A stretch of 64,000 nt of DNA. Source: Odontesthes bonariensis. Lineage: Eukaryota > Chordata > Actinopteri > Atheriniformes > Atherinopsidae. A model generated the notes under the pieces. That model made no database searches and was not told the origin of the DNA. It saw only the letters and a program-made list of their open reading frames with translations. Each line of letters starts with the position of its first letter. Within the stretch, counting starts at the first letter, position 1. Positions 22,151 through 35,000 of this stretch are shown here, piece by piece. The stretch is from NCBI RefSeq assembly GCF_027942865.1, contig NC_134519.1, positions 22,912,248-22,976,247 of the forward strand. The letters are read 5' to 3'. The position numbers and the translations under genes were made by a program.

Positions 22151-24900
22151 CAGGCGCTGACCTATGATCTGATCAGGTTTTTATTGTTCAGTTATACTTC
22201 CATCACACGCTGGAGGGCACGGCTGATTCAAGTTTGGCCATGTATGAGAAAAAAACAGCTGAAGGGTACAACCTAAATAAGTCTTATTAGGAGGTAGGGA
22301 CTAACCTAACCTACTGGCGCGTGGTGGAGTTGTTTGCCCTACACTTGGGAGTTATGAATGAAGAGTGGGCGTTTAATTACTTAGTAGTAATGTTGCACCC
22401 GCGCCGGAATAAACACACAATACTGATTACTACCCGGAACATATGCAAAGTGGTCTTTTTAAATTGTACAAATGGATGCAAAAGTAATAAATAGATTACG
22501 CATGGAAATGAAACCCCGGGTTAGCTGTTTCCATATTTAAAAATAATGCATTCTCGAATTTTGAAATAAAGGATTCATGAGGAATCATCTATGTATTTTA
22601 CAATATATTTACCAAAAAAAAAAAAAAAAAAAAAAAAACAGTTTCAATGCCGTGGAAGATTAGCATGAACTAATAGTGGAATGACTGGCTTTGAAATATT
22701 TAATCGAAAATATTACAAAGAACAGGGCTACGTTTTTTAATGCAAGTTTTGTGGATGCTTGTTAGATTTTTGGGAAGTGGGAACAGCTTTGTAATACTGA
22801 AAAAAAGAAGAAAAAACAGGTCGATAACATGATTGGGCATGAAAACATTTTAACAAACAAAAACAGAGCATCCCAGAGGCTGAATTTCTAAGAAGTGGAG
22901 ATGAGGAACGTGTCTCTACGAGCTCAACCATTCTAGGTGTATAATTAAATTTGGAGGTTTCATCATGTACGGTACATAATCTATTTGAAATATTCAGAGA
23001 ATCCAGGGAAAACTCTGTGCGTATGGGAAAAGGGATGAGAATATTTGAGCCCTCAGGCAGTGTCATAGTTGTAAATCACGGCATGGACTCTGAAATTCTT
23101 TATTTACAGCATCCACAAAATGCAAGTAAAACTCTACAATGTAAAGAAAGGCACAAAAGCAAATTCCATCAATGCCTCTAACTTCTTTGGGACCGAGCTC
23201 ATTGCATTTAAACTGAAACAAAGTCAAAAACTTCCTCATGGTCTGAATGAGCAAAGTTTGGATCCTGGAAATCCTGTTTTCTCTTCAGGCTTCAGCCTGC
23301 TGTTCACAGCAGTGACCATCAGACTTGTTCTCAGCCCACAACACATAAGCCTGCATATGTGATGGCACAGGGTAACTTGCACACCTGTGAAGTTAACCAT
23401 TGCAATGTCACATGCAGACTTTGGAGCAACATATCCAGCCATCCAGATGATGTGGTTTCAGGGAGGGTTTTGTTTAATTTAGGCTGGCAAACCCTTTTCT
23501 GTGAGTAGCGTGGTTCTGTGGTACAAGAGTTCAGGTGCTAAACTGTCCTGCCCGGGGTCCAGGCCAGTCACCCAATTAAAACATTTGTCATCATGCAAAA
23601 AAGAATATGAAAAAAAAAACAAAAAAAACATGACCAAATAGCCCTTTAACTACCTTTACTTTTAAAATTACACCTGTTGGACTCTTCAGTTCATAACACT
23701 GGGCTGTTAGATTTTAAGAGTTGAGGGAAAACAATGGTGTTTTACTAAACTAACTGTGATGTGTAAATCGTGCATTTTTTAATTTTTATTTTAAATTGAC
23801 AGACTTTTCGGCAGTTGTATTTCAAACAGATACAGGCTTTTGCTGAGTATCAAAGAAAAGATCACTACAAATTGAAAAAACACAGTTTTAGACCATAATA
23901 CCAACATGGTGAAAAAGCGTTTTGCTTATGCTTATTCTAATGTGGAGAAACAGCTGATTTCCTGTACAACAATACTGTTATTGCTGCTCTGGAACATGTT
24001 ATCATAGATTATAAAGCTGAAAGAATATAGAAAAATAAAGATATACTGAATTATTTGTTAAACAACAACAATAGTAACTTTTTAGATCTCTGTGGTAAAT
24101 ATTATCAATGATAATTAATTATCTTTGGAAAAAAACATGCACAGTTGTGCTGTATTTTCCATCGTTATTCCATTCAATGACACTAGATACACCCTAAAAG
24201 AGAAATGATATTGCTGCATTATAACTTCATGTTGTTATGGGTGTTATTGTTATAGATAGCTAACAGAATGAAATAAAAAAATCAGTTGACAATCTTTTGG
24301 AAAGTTGAAATGTGACAGAGAAAGCGAGAGGTGTGATTGAAATCTCCTAAGATCGCCATTAAAAGATTGGAGTGTTGTTTTTGCAGCTTGATGTTACACA
24401 CATCATCGGCAGGTAACACAGGTGAACTCTCTGTGTAGACAACATGGACACAAACTCACAGCCAGTAGTTCAACATCCAGATTGCAGAGACGGTATTTTA
24501 CCATAAAATGTCCAGACTTACACCATCTGTTTTAAACAAGCACTCCAATCCCTCCTCTGTTACTGTTACCTCTCTGTCTGCCTACATAGCCTGAAAGCCA
24601 GGTAGCGAGTTGTTTAAGTTGCCACCTTGTCGCGTTGAAACAATTAATATTGCTTTCAGGATACTCCCACTGCATCCTCGTCAGGGATCCAAGCCCATCC
24701 ATGCATTCTTCCAGTGAGCTCACATTTCCTGTGATGATCGAGGGAAGAAATTGTTTAAACTTCCTCCTCCTTCTCTCTTGTTTCGTTCCCTATCTAAATC
24801 CTGGACATCCGAGACATTATGTAATGCCTCCATTTCACACCTTTGGCACGGGAAACAACACTTCTGAGAATGCACAAGCTATTGACTCACAATAACGCAC
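22151..24900. other. Intergenic, semaphorin to stap2
   Basis: About 2.7 kb of AT-rich DNA with a 25-bp A-run at 22614-22638 and no recognisable coding exon. Several open frames of 60-110 codons occur on both strands, but none resembles a protein I know. Some of it may be old repeat, which I could not identify. Confidence 0.5.
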
Positions 24901-24920
24901 AAAGAATCCATGCAAAAGAA

Positions 24921-24926
24921 TTTAAT
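24921..24926 (-). terminator. Possible stap2 polyadenylation signal
   Basis: ATTAAA on the minus strand about 1.35 kb after the stap2 stop. It is only a candidate; the stap2 3' UTR (24900-26275) has no canonical AATAAA that I could place nearer. Confidence 0.25.
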
Positions 24927-26275
24927 GCCCTGTTTCTATAAAACACTATTCTTTGATAGCGATCAAGTTGACACACAACACATCTTGTACAAACATTCAA
25001 TAAACTGTTCATTGTAAGAAGACACTTATAAGTAATTTGTTCACAGTTTGATGGAACAGGCCAAAAGGCAGAAATGTCAAATATGAGCGTAGGAACAATA
25101 TTTGTTTAAAGCACCCTCTTATCCTTAATCATTAAATTACGGTAGAGACTTAGGGTGTGGTATGATATTGTAATAGAACCAAAAGTCAGGTTAACGCCAC
25201 AACATGAAATAGTTCATCTTACACTTGTGCTCCAAAGACAATTTGCTGATGAAATTTCCATTGCTATTCCACCAGAGGGCACCTTCACATACAAATACAG
25301 TAGAGTGGTTCTCTTGAGGAGGATCACAGATCACCTGGATTTTCCAGGCAGGTCTGGGTGGGGGTGAGTCATAGCACCACACAATAGCACATGTACAGAA
25401 GCATAGAGCAAGTAAACACTTAAAAATACGCACTCACAATACAGTTAAAGTTGAGTGTTAAATAAGCAATTTCGTCGTCGTCCTCGAACCAACAATACAT
25501 TAACAGTTGCTTATCAACAGCAAATATCGCTCCAAGCAGCAGGCAGAGATTGTGCAGTTTTCAGTTTCTTGTCGGCTCACTTCTATTCAGATTTTGAAAT
25601 GTATTTTCCCCCAGTCATGTTATAAGTAGTGGAATGGAAACCAGAGCATGCCCTGATTATTTTACTTTCAGGGCGGATCAAGCGTCTCAGGTGAGAGGTT
25701 GTCGCTCTGGTGTTGATCTTGGCAGTCGATAGTTTGTTTGTTCATGTAGCTTTCAGTGATTAAACATAAACATCGGCAGCTCACCACCCAGAGAGGGGCT
25801 CAGTCAGGGAAACATTGGGCTCAGCTGGTGGTCCGTTATGCGCCAGTGCTTCTCCGAGAGGTTTTGAACTGTCAGTGAAGTTGATTTCTAGTTTATGCTG
25901 GCTGGATTTTGTTGTGGCACTATTATTGTTCAGAGGCAGTTTGTAAACACCTTTATGCAAGTGGACAAAGCACAAGTGGGTGGTCACTTAAACATGGCAG
26001 GCACCATTTTATGAAATTGCATGAAGCTCATTGCATGAGTTACCCAGCCACTCTTGCTCTTGAGGAGCTAATCGGAGTCCGTTCACATTCACATTAAGTC
26101 CAACAAATAATACTGAGACAGAAAAGGACACATTTTAAGTTGTTAAGGGAGGGTGGTGGTTTTGTAGTTGCTTGTCTTCCACCTAGAAGGCACAGGATGG
26201 GAACATACTGAAGCTGTTTTGTGTAGAGGTTTGGCACCGGAAATTGAGGATTCTGAGACAGGAAGCCTCTCCAAA

Positions 26276-28188
26276 TCACTCCTGACTGGCTCGTCTCCTC
26301 TCCAGAGTCATTTTGAGTTCCTCATTGAGGGCTGTAGAGAGGCAGAAGAAATGCTTTGAGCTACAACAGAAGGGGGATAGACTGCTGCAGATGAAGGTGA
26401 AGTATAATCTTACTCACTTTGTGTGAGAGGTGAAGGGGAGTGGATGAGTCTTCTCATTGGGTTGGTGGGCGAGGCCGGCACTGGTGAGGTCAGGATACGA
26501 CGGTCCGCGGCAGGAGACCTGGACAGGGGGCTGCTGCACCATCGATCTGAACGTGAGTAAAAGCAATGGTTATTTCTGCTGTCTCTCTTTGACCGCGTGT
26601 GGTTTTTACGGGACCAAGACAAACCTTGTTTTGGAGGTAGAGCAGGGGCCTTGGGCAGGGGGCTGGAAGGGGCAGTGTGGAGGATCTTTTCTCCATTTTC
26701 ATCGTTAGCAGAAACATACGCTGACAACACAAGCAAATTTAACAAGGTGAGCGCCATAGATGACTTGTACAAGTCCTAAAAAAAGGCAAATAGACACAAG
26801 AATAATGTTGCATATTCCTGTTTCCTCACTGATATTTTCCTCATAAGGTTCCTCCAGTAGGAAAGGCTGAAGAGTGCCTGCTGTCTTTTCTACCAAGGCA
26901 TCAATGACCTCATGTAGTGTAGCACAGGGAATCTGTAAAAGCAAATCTAATCATCATCGGCCTGATTTTGATTTGTAATTTACATGCTTCGCATTTCTTT
27001 TTTTGAGTTATAAGAGCAGTAACCGCAGGACTTCTGAATTTGGAAAGCTTTGACAAGTATATACATTTTTAGGAAAGTAGATACATGACAAAATATAGAT
27101 ATGCAAATATATGACAAATATTACATATCTGACAGATTTAAGTCTATATCTGCCTGAGGACAGATATAGACTTAAATGGGTTTTTCAAAGAAGAGACAGC
27201 TCTTTAGAAGTTTGCAACATCAAATATTTGACTTCCCATTTATAGAATTTGTTAAAAGATAGGGAAAAACAGCATCTGCATTGCACTTACAGGATTTTCC
27301 ACATCAATGACGTAACCACCTTGGTCCCGCTGAGTGACTCTGTAATGTCTGAACACTGACCTGGAGCCAAAAGCAGAAGCAAACAGCTGTGTCAGTGATT
27401 TTTTTCACACAGCGGTGTGCAGATATTCAGCAGGTGTTTACCCATTGAGGTCCTGTCGGGTAGTAACAGCCAATGAGCAACCATCTCTGCCTGGACGGAG
27501 CAACATGTTGCCACAGTCTGGGTGTCTCTCTAAAAGGACTTCGGCCTCGGTTCGGGACACCGGACGAAAACACCTGCAGGTCAAACACAAGACCTTAATT
27601 CGGGCACTGTTAAAGGGGCTGTGGTGCATCTTCTGAATGCTGTACAGAGGAGAACTCACGCTGGAATCTCTCCCACCAAAGGGACAGACAGAGGTGAAGG
27701 AGGCGCTCGTGAAGGGTTGCGAGTTCTCCGTCTGGATCTTTCCTTGTCCACCACCTCCCTTAGCATTTGTAGCTGCCCTGGCAGCAGTGTGAGATAGGAT
27801 GGCACATTTAGCTGTGATTTGACAGAAAGAAAATATTCGTGAGAAAGAATGAGAGACAGAGAGGCTGGTACAAGGATGCAGGTGCAGAAGAGACCCAGTA
27901 CAAAAGACTGATATTCACATCTATGACAGAGTAGAGGAAACCTTTCCACAGCTCCCGGGATTCTAAGTTTGGTGCCTAGAAAAGACAACGATAATTTCAA
28001 CTATTGTAAAGATGTGTAAAATGGTATGCGTTTGTGTTTCAGTGTGTGAACTAAGCAGCCTACTGTGAGTTTGGTCTCTCCATCCTTCATGCGGAGGATG
28101 AGTCTGGCTGCTTCCAGGTTTCTATCCCGGCTGCAGTCATCCTTCAGGGACACAAACCCACCGAGGTCCAGCTTCTCCACGTACTGTT

Positions 28189-28226
<38 letters not shown>

Positions 28227-29307
28227 TCAGAAAAATGTTTCTGTGTCAGCACACGGCAGTGCACAAAGACACAAGCAAGAAGATACACGATCAGAGACTT
28301 ACATGAGTGTCTTTGGCATTATTGAAGAAATATAAAGAATTCCCACAAAGACATGTCCACAGCCGCCTGGATGCCTGTCACACACAGATGAACAAACACA
28401 TGAACAAACGTGGGGATACGCTGCTGTTGTAACACCAGTGCTGTTTTCCCCACATCTGTGTAATGGTTATTTCCCTTTCCATCACACACAGCATTTCCTG
28501 TCCCAAGAGATGGATAGTGAGTGAGCCTCAGCTGCTGTCAGTCTGGGACCACAGAGCACTGCAATACCCTGCACCTGAGCCATGCTCACATTACATGTCC
28601 ATATGTCATTAAAATGAGCCTATTGAGTGATATGTGGACCTGAGGGAGAGACTGTCCCAGTCCTGATCACCAAAAGGCAAAAGAAACCTTGAGCCACAGC
28701 ATGGCAACTTACAGTATTTGCAGTCTTGGAAAAACGATTCAGGGATCCTGCCATCATAATATGTCAAGAGTATATCTCTGAATGGGCATTACATTCTGAC
28801 TGACCTAAATGTTTGGTAGGCATTCTTTTTCCGACACGCAGATATTGTCCTGTTTTTGCAAGAAACAATCACGCATCGTTCATCAGACGCGGTTTAACTG
28901 AGATGACACGTTTTGACATCAGTAGGGATTCCTCGATTCAAAGACGGTGTTGTGATCAGTTCATAAATTTGCTGCATGCCTTTCCGCTCTTATTTCTAAC
29001 CGATTTCTTAGTTAAAGAAAAATAAATAAATCCACCAGCACCAGGGTTCAGTGTCGCCTCGCCCATTCTGGCACAATGAGGAAGTTGACAGCTATCTGGG
29101 AATGGTGAATCAGCCGGTGTGCGGCACTTAAACATTCACACAGACACTGTCCACCAGCATGCACTGACATGACAATTGATTAGCACCGGGCGAACCTACC
29201 TTTTCTTTCGGTCCTCGCTTCTCCAGGTACCCCTCGTAGTAACAGGGCGGGAGCTGCGCCCGGGCCCCCCCCGAACCGGAGCGCTGCCTGACGGGTGCAG
29301 CCGCCAT
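26276..29307 (-). CDS. stap2: Signal-transducing adaptor protein 2 (STAP-2)
   Basis: Cytoplasmic adaptor with PH and SH2-like domains that binds tyrosine kinases and STAT3/STAT5 in cytokine and immune-receptor signalling. Coding exons: 29307-29200, 28374-28303, 28183-28064, 27975-27919, 27811-27660, 27573-27442, 27360-27291, 26932-26830, 26720-26625, 26546-26418, 26331-26276. Phases agree, giving 364 residues (human 403). The PH domain is at about 20-135 (PPCYYEGYLEKRGPKEK to ELWKGFLYSVIDL), followed by YLTLLPGQ. The SH2-like domain spans about 170-265; GNMLLRPGRDG carries the phosphotyrosine-binding Arg at residue 196, and FRHYRVTQ follows. The C-terminus has a Tyr-containing segment (ITYVSANDENGEKIL) aligned with human GYVEADKENGENV, then a proline-rich stretch (SSPLPKAPALPP), and ends LERRRASQE, like human LEKRRALEH. 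No YxxQ STAT-docking motif is evident. The start is the ATG in GCCGCCATGA. Confidence 0.95.
27136..27177. repeat. Perfect 17-bp inverted repeat (hairpin)
   Basis: ATTTAAGTCTATATCTG at 27136-27152 is followed by an 8-base loop and its exact reverse complement at 27161-27177. It lies in the stap2 intron between the exons at 27291-27360 and 26830-26932. Confidence 0.9.
28191..28222. repeat. (CA)n microsatellite
   Basis: About 15 AC units in a stap2 intron, ending 8 bp from the acceptor of the exon that starts at 28183. On the gene strand it is (GT)n directly before the splice acceptor. Confidence 0.9.
28375..29199. other. stap2 intron 1
   Basis: An 825-bp intron between the start exon and the second coding exon. 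No other feature was recognised. Confidence 0.85.
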
Positions 29308-29685
29308 GAGTGTCGCTGGCTGGGCACCGACTGAGGACAAAGGGGCGCTGAGTAATTCGGGGACTGACACGCCTTCCCCGATGAGCCAGTGCTGTGGCAG
29401 TAATCCTACAGCTGGCTGCTGCAGCCTGCTGTGTCTGGGGGTCATGCAGATGGGTGGCCAACTAGAATTTAAAAAAAAAAAAATCCTGATGGCTGGGGAG
29501 TGAAGTCCCAAGTATAGAGATGTTTACAAAATAAATGCCAGTGGATTGAAATAAATAAAAACAAGGTGTGGTAGCCTATATATAATTGAGATGCTCCTAG
29601 TATCACTTCCGAATCCCCGTACATGCAATATCATAATACTTAAAAAAAAAGTCTGTAAAGTCATTAAAGAGACAAATTCTTAAGA
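29308..29685. promoter_or_regulatory. stap2 promoter region / gap to sh3gl1 3' end
   Basis: Only about 380 bp separate the stap2 ATG from the putative sh3gl1 polyadenylation signal, so the stap2 5' UTR and promoter must lie here or overlap the end of sh3gl1. A GC-rich patch surrounds 29250-29440. Confidence 0.45.
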
Positions 29686-29691
29686 TTTATT
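29686..29691 (-). terminator. Putative sh3gl1 polyadenylation signal
   Basis: AATAAA on the minus strand, 2.35 kb after the sh3gl1 stop. It is the last good signal before stap2. If used, the 3' UTR covers about 29670-32038. I saw no other gene in that stretch. Confidence 0.4.
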
Positions 29692-32038
29692 GAAGAAAGA
29701 ATAACTGTATCCGTTCATAAACAATAAAACATACAATACAGAAGATTACACTGAGAAAAGAGGTAATCCATATATCCTAAAGATAATCCAGGATAATCCC
29801 ACATTTAGTCTTCCCATAGTGTCACAGTTACAAAAACAAGGTACTGCACAAGAAAAAGGCTTTAACAAAGACATGCAAGAGTTACATTTCTCACAGAAAA
29901 TTTCCATTAAAAATGTGCATAACGAATTAAAGCTTTAAGGCTGTTAATACTTCGTCAACATTGAAAAAAATGACATAATTTAGTGTCACAAATGACAGCT
30001 GCAGCACTCAAACAACTCTTTCAGTTGTGACTGCAGCAGCCCACAAAAATTGATCTTAGCCCTTTGTCCCACAGCGTTATTTGTCATCAATATTATACAA
30101 GCTGCATAATAGCTCAACTTGGGCCACTGACCCTCCTCCTTACTCAAGCTGAGGTCATTTGACTTCGTGTAATGAGGCATGTAAACCCACACCTGAGCCA
30201 TAATTATTACACAGCACAGCCTGGGTCCTAAACATATCAAGAATAATAAAAGACATGCAAAGATAACATTAAGAGGTACATATAAGGATAGCAATGAGGA
30301 TATTATTCCAAGCATGGACAAGGAGATTGAGCCTCAAAGGCACCAAGGGCTTGGGATGGGGCAGATAATGAGAAAGGGGGCAGCGGTACAGGGGCAGGTG
30401 GTGAATAAAGAGTAGTGGGGGAGGGCATAATCCACTGCTGTGTGCCCTTCCCCACTGAAAAGACCTGTCTGTTCCACTCGCACTTTAAATAGAGATGGCA
30501 GCGATGAGTGGGGCAAGGGGCGGTCTAACAAGGGGATCATGACATGAGGAGAAAGTTGGCATTTTAGTGAACAACAAAAACCCTGACAGTCTAGAGTTTG
30601 CTTGTAATAGGCTTAATTGGAACTGAAACCTGCCATTGTGTTCAGACCTCCCTCATTATCTATAAATTCAGTTCACTATCGCTGGGAGACGGCGTTCTCC
30701 TTCACGTCTAGTGGACAGTTTTTGCCTGAAAACGGAGGCAGGTACAACAATGCCAAGTACACATCACATTAATTCCCATGCTCCAAACTAAAACCATGTC
30801 TGCCCAGCACTGAGCGGGGAGAGCAGATCACGGATTGTAAATTCACGGACAAGCCTTGAAAATACTGTCAGTGACACTGCCAGCAGCATCAAACAAGCCT
30901 GAGGGCAAAAAAAAATGAAAGAAAGAAAAGAGAAGACAAGCTGCAGGACAGTGTGTTGCTGGCCTTGGTGCAACGTCAGGTGTTTAACGCAGATATGTGC
31001 GTCAGGCTGAATGACATACGCACATCTCATGACGCATTACAACAATTTGGGAATCTGAGTAAAAGTTTGCTTAGAAACATGAGAGGAGAGCGCCATTTAA
31101 GACAAATGTAGAGGCATAGGTACATCTGCTCACTGACAACAACAGGCAGGGTGATAAATCTAACATTAACGTTCCGTATTCATGGAACATCCATACACTT
31201 TCTATAACTTCAAAACCTTTTGCCAATGCCGACAGAGCTGATTATGGCAAAACTTCCTTTACAAAACATTGAACAGAAGTCAGACATCTCCTGACTGGCT
31301 TCACCCATCCGTAAACCTGTCACAAACCACTCAACATGCACTTATAAAGAGAAAATTAACAGAGATCATGGCAGTACCACAAACAAAAAGCTAAGAATAC
31401 TTTCATGCACAGTACCACCAGAGGGCAGTGGAGGACAGCCTCAAACATCTGCAAAGACCAAACTCTCCCCTGCTGACTGTCGCATGTCCATTACAACAGT
31501 ACTGAAGCCTGCAGGCACAGAGGTTCAAACTTGAAGGAGTGTAAAAAAAAAAAACATACAAACAAACAAAATAACTAAATGTAGGTGTGTAGTTCCATTA
31601 TTAACAAGGTACAGACCAAGTTTTGTTACATTGTGAATAGAATAATATATGAAAAACAGAGTAGTTCCACTTCTTGGATATTTTTGCACATGTCCAACAG
31701 ACGCCATTTCTCTAAGCTTTGGTGATAGAGGTGTAGTGTACAAAGTGCATAGGTGCAAAGAGGAGGATTATGAAGACTTAAGATATGGTAAAAACACCCA
31801 AATATCATATCATCCTTTTTCCTATTTGAACATCCTGTTGTCCTTAATCGTCTTACTAGTACAAATGGATTCAATCTTGACAGAATAGAAAAGTGTCTTC
31901 TACAAATAATCTGGTCATTTCCTTTGTCGTTTACCCTCTCATTACATTAAAGACAAATAAATCGGTTGGTTGACATTTATCTTGCATTATCCCCTTTTTT
32001 CACTTCATCCGGATGTTCCCCTCTTGCCTCGATGGTTT

Positions 32039-35000
32039 TTAGTGTGACAGGGGCACCATCACGTCGACATAGTTGGTGGGAAAATATCCAGTTTTTCCGC
32101 GAAGGGCTCCTTCATACCAGTTTTCATCGATTTGACTGACCAAGGTGATGACGTCACCTTCGCGGAAGCCAAGCTCTCCTTCATTCTCTGGTTCAAAGTC
32201 ATACAGGGCTTTACAGGATGCCTCAGCTGGAGAGAGAGATACAACAGAAGTGGTGACACACAAAAAAAAAACACTTACTCTTCAGCAAGGTTAGTATACA
32301 CTCTTTTAAAAGGTTTTAATCAGACACCAGATGTCACTAGTACAACTTCTGGTGGAACTCAGGAAAAGACCACCAACCAAAGTCAATAAAACTGGAAATG
32401 TTAAATATTATGACTCATAGGTTAGTCATTAGTGGGATAATCAAGAATCCTTCTGAAGCTCAAGATCCAAATTAAAGTGCTAATGTTCATCACTCCAATC
32501 ATAGCGTTTAAGTTCAAGGTTTCATTTCTCTTGATTGTTCGAGGTTCAGAAGTTTCAGGGCTCAGTAAACAGGCTGTAAGATACATACAACTCAGCCAAA
32601 CCATGACAGCGCAGGCATTAAACAAATAGTTTGGGCAAAAAATGGCCCAGTCGCTGATCAGTTAAAACAATGATCTATTGCGGTTTGCTGATGATTCCAT
32701 ACATCCACAGCCACCGTCAGACAGAAGAAGTCAAACTTTATGTTCCCCATTATGTTCAGACTTGTTAAAATGGACAGAGTGGACACAAACACCGTTCAGC
32801 AACGTTAGTAAAATCAGAGACATGTCTCCAACCTCTCTGCCACACAACGTGTGCAACAGACTGGATGAAGACACTAAATACGGTCGACTTATGTAAGCGA
32901 CACGTAATCTTCATCTGTCCACTCACGCGCTCTGCTCTTGTAGGAGGTTCTTTGGAAGGATGGAGCTGGATTTTGTGCTGGGGCTGTTTAATGTTACAGA
33001 AGGAGAGACATCTGTCAGAAGGATGCCTCACACCTGCACACATGTCTGCACTCTCTGGACTAGGCATTTGCACATAAACACAGAAATAAATAAACAAATC
33101 CCAAACTTATATTTCCTCGGACCACCTTTAGCTTTGATTACGGCACACATTCACTGTGGCGTTGCCCTTGTCCCCCACCTTCTTTAGAAAAAACCCCCCA
33201 AAAAAACTGCTGAACCTGGAAGTGACCAACCGAACAGACACCAGATCATAACGCTAGGGTGGGTGAAGCACTTCATATGCTGCTCTTCTTTCACCGATGT
33301 GACATCACTCTGGAACAGGCTAAATCTGGACTTGGACCACATGACCAGTCTCCTTAGCTCCAATCTTCAATCTTAATGTTGCTTAACAAAGGGAAGCTAT
33401 GTTGTTCTTTTTCTTTTTGGGATTAGCCTCACTGATAAACGCTTCTCTTAAGGCTACAAAACAGTTTAGTCTGAACACCTTGAGCTTGCGTCACATTGTG
33501 AACGTGGAAATGCTTTTTCAGCATAAAATTCTGCCATGAGTAATAATGTTTATTTTCTTTCGATTTGATTCTACAAAATGTTTAACTGAACTCCGATCAC
33601 AATTGTTCAAGAATTTCTTCCGATTATATTTCTTTCTCGAAGATGATGGTACACCAATGTCCTTGCAGGCTTTAATGATGCATTGGACAGTTTCTAACCC
33701 AGGTTTACTAGTTTCAGCAATCTACTCAAAGCTGTTTTACACCTCCGTGGATGCATGTAGCTGCTGTGCTCTCAGCAGACAACCACTTTTTAACAAAAAT
33801 GGACAGGCGTGAAGTTGAAAAACAACAGCTGCAATAAACAATCTTCATCTAAAGATCTTAAGATTTATCTGAAGTTTCAGTCCAACACAAAACAGGTCTT
33901 TCATTAGTTTAACCCGTCTTTTGCACAGCAGAGCAAAGCCTAAGAACCAAAAAGAACCAGCGGCGGTGTTCACGAGACACAAGAAGAGAACAATTGAAGA
34001 ACTGTGTTCAGCCCTTTAGTTATTTTGTTTACTTCATGGAGACACAATTTGACCCTTCTGAAACAGAAAGATATTTTCCATGATCACAGTATGTGTCTTC
34101 AAACACGATTGTTAAAGGGAGACACTTACTGCAGTTTTTCACTGCAATATGCAAGAAGGTGGAGTTGGACTTCGACCACAACCAAATAGCTTACCATGTT
34201 ACTTTGGGAGCCACGCCTATGTACCCCAAATCTTTACCAGTCAAACTGGATCTAAGCACAGTTGCATGGTCTAACCATCACTTGTAGTCAGACATACTTT
34301 TATCGGTTAGACCTAAATCACTCTAGTAAAGTACACAAGAGTCATTTTACCTGCAGAGTAAGCTGGTGGAAGGTTTGTAGCGGCAGATGCATATCCTCCG
34401 TTCGATTGTGCCAACTCTCCGTAGTCAAAGGATGGTCTGGGTTTAGGTGTGTATTCACGCCTTGGGCGAGACTGAGCCTCATCTACCCTGCAAAGAATCA
34501 AAATAAAATCCTTCCAGCTTTGATCTCACTGTAATACAAATATGGGCAAGATATATGGACAATCAAATGAACATATGTTTCAGAGTTCTACAGATAATAA
34601 GATATATATATGGATATTTATATACATAGCATCATCTAATTTCTGATGATTTCTAATACTGTCCAGCTAGATTACATTCAGCGTTGACAGCAAAGCACCT
34701 CCTAATTGAAATCTCCAAAAGAATCTAGATTGATAATTAGTCCAACAGGTGAGCTGGAAATAGGCACTTGATTTTAGCGCTTTAAACTTGACGAAGACAG
34801 TTAAAAGCCAACAAAATTAATCTGATATTCTAGGCCTGGGGATAACAGACAGTAAAAAAGAGATGAGGACTCAAAAAATAGAAAAATGTATAGCATCTTG
34901 TAAATATAGGTGATTTCTGCATAGTGTCAGCAGCTGATTTGCATTTATTACTATTTATTTATTTATTGTATGGTAGGATCATCCTTACTGATGTGTCAGC

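Noticed and set aside
22737-23442. Minus-strand ORFs of 68-109 codons, considered as exons of an extra gene
   Set aside because: No splice-consistent joining, no domain and stops in adjoining frames; treated as intergenic.
26418-26772. A single continuous 120-codon ORF across two stap2 exons
   Set aside because: The intron between 26547 and 26624 happens to be open in frame; donor GTTTGT and acceptor GTTCAG with matching phase support splicing, though retention would keep the frame.
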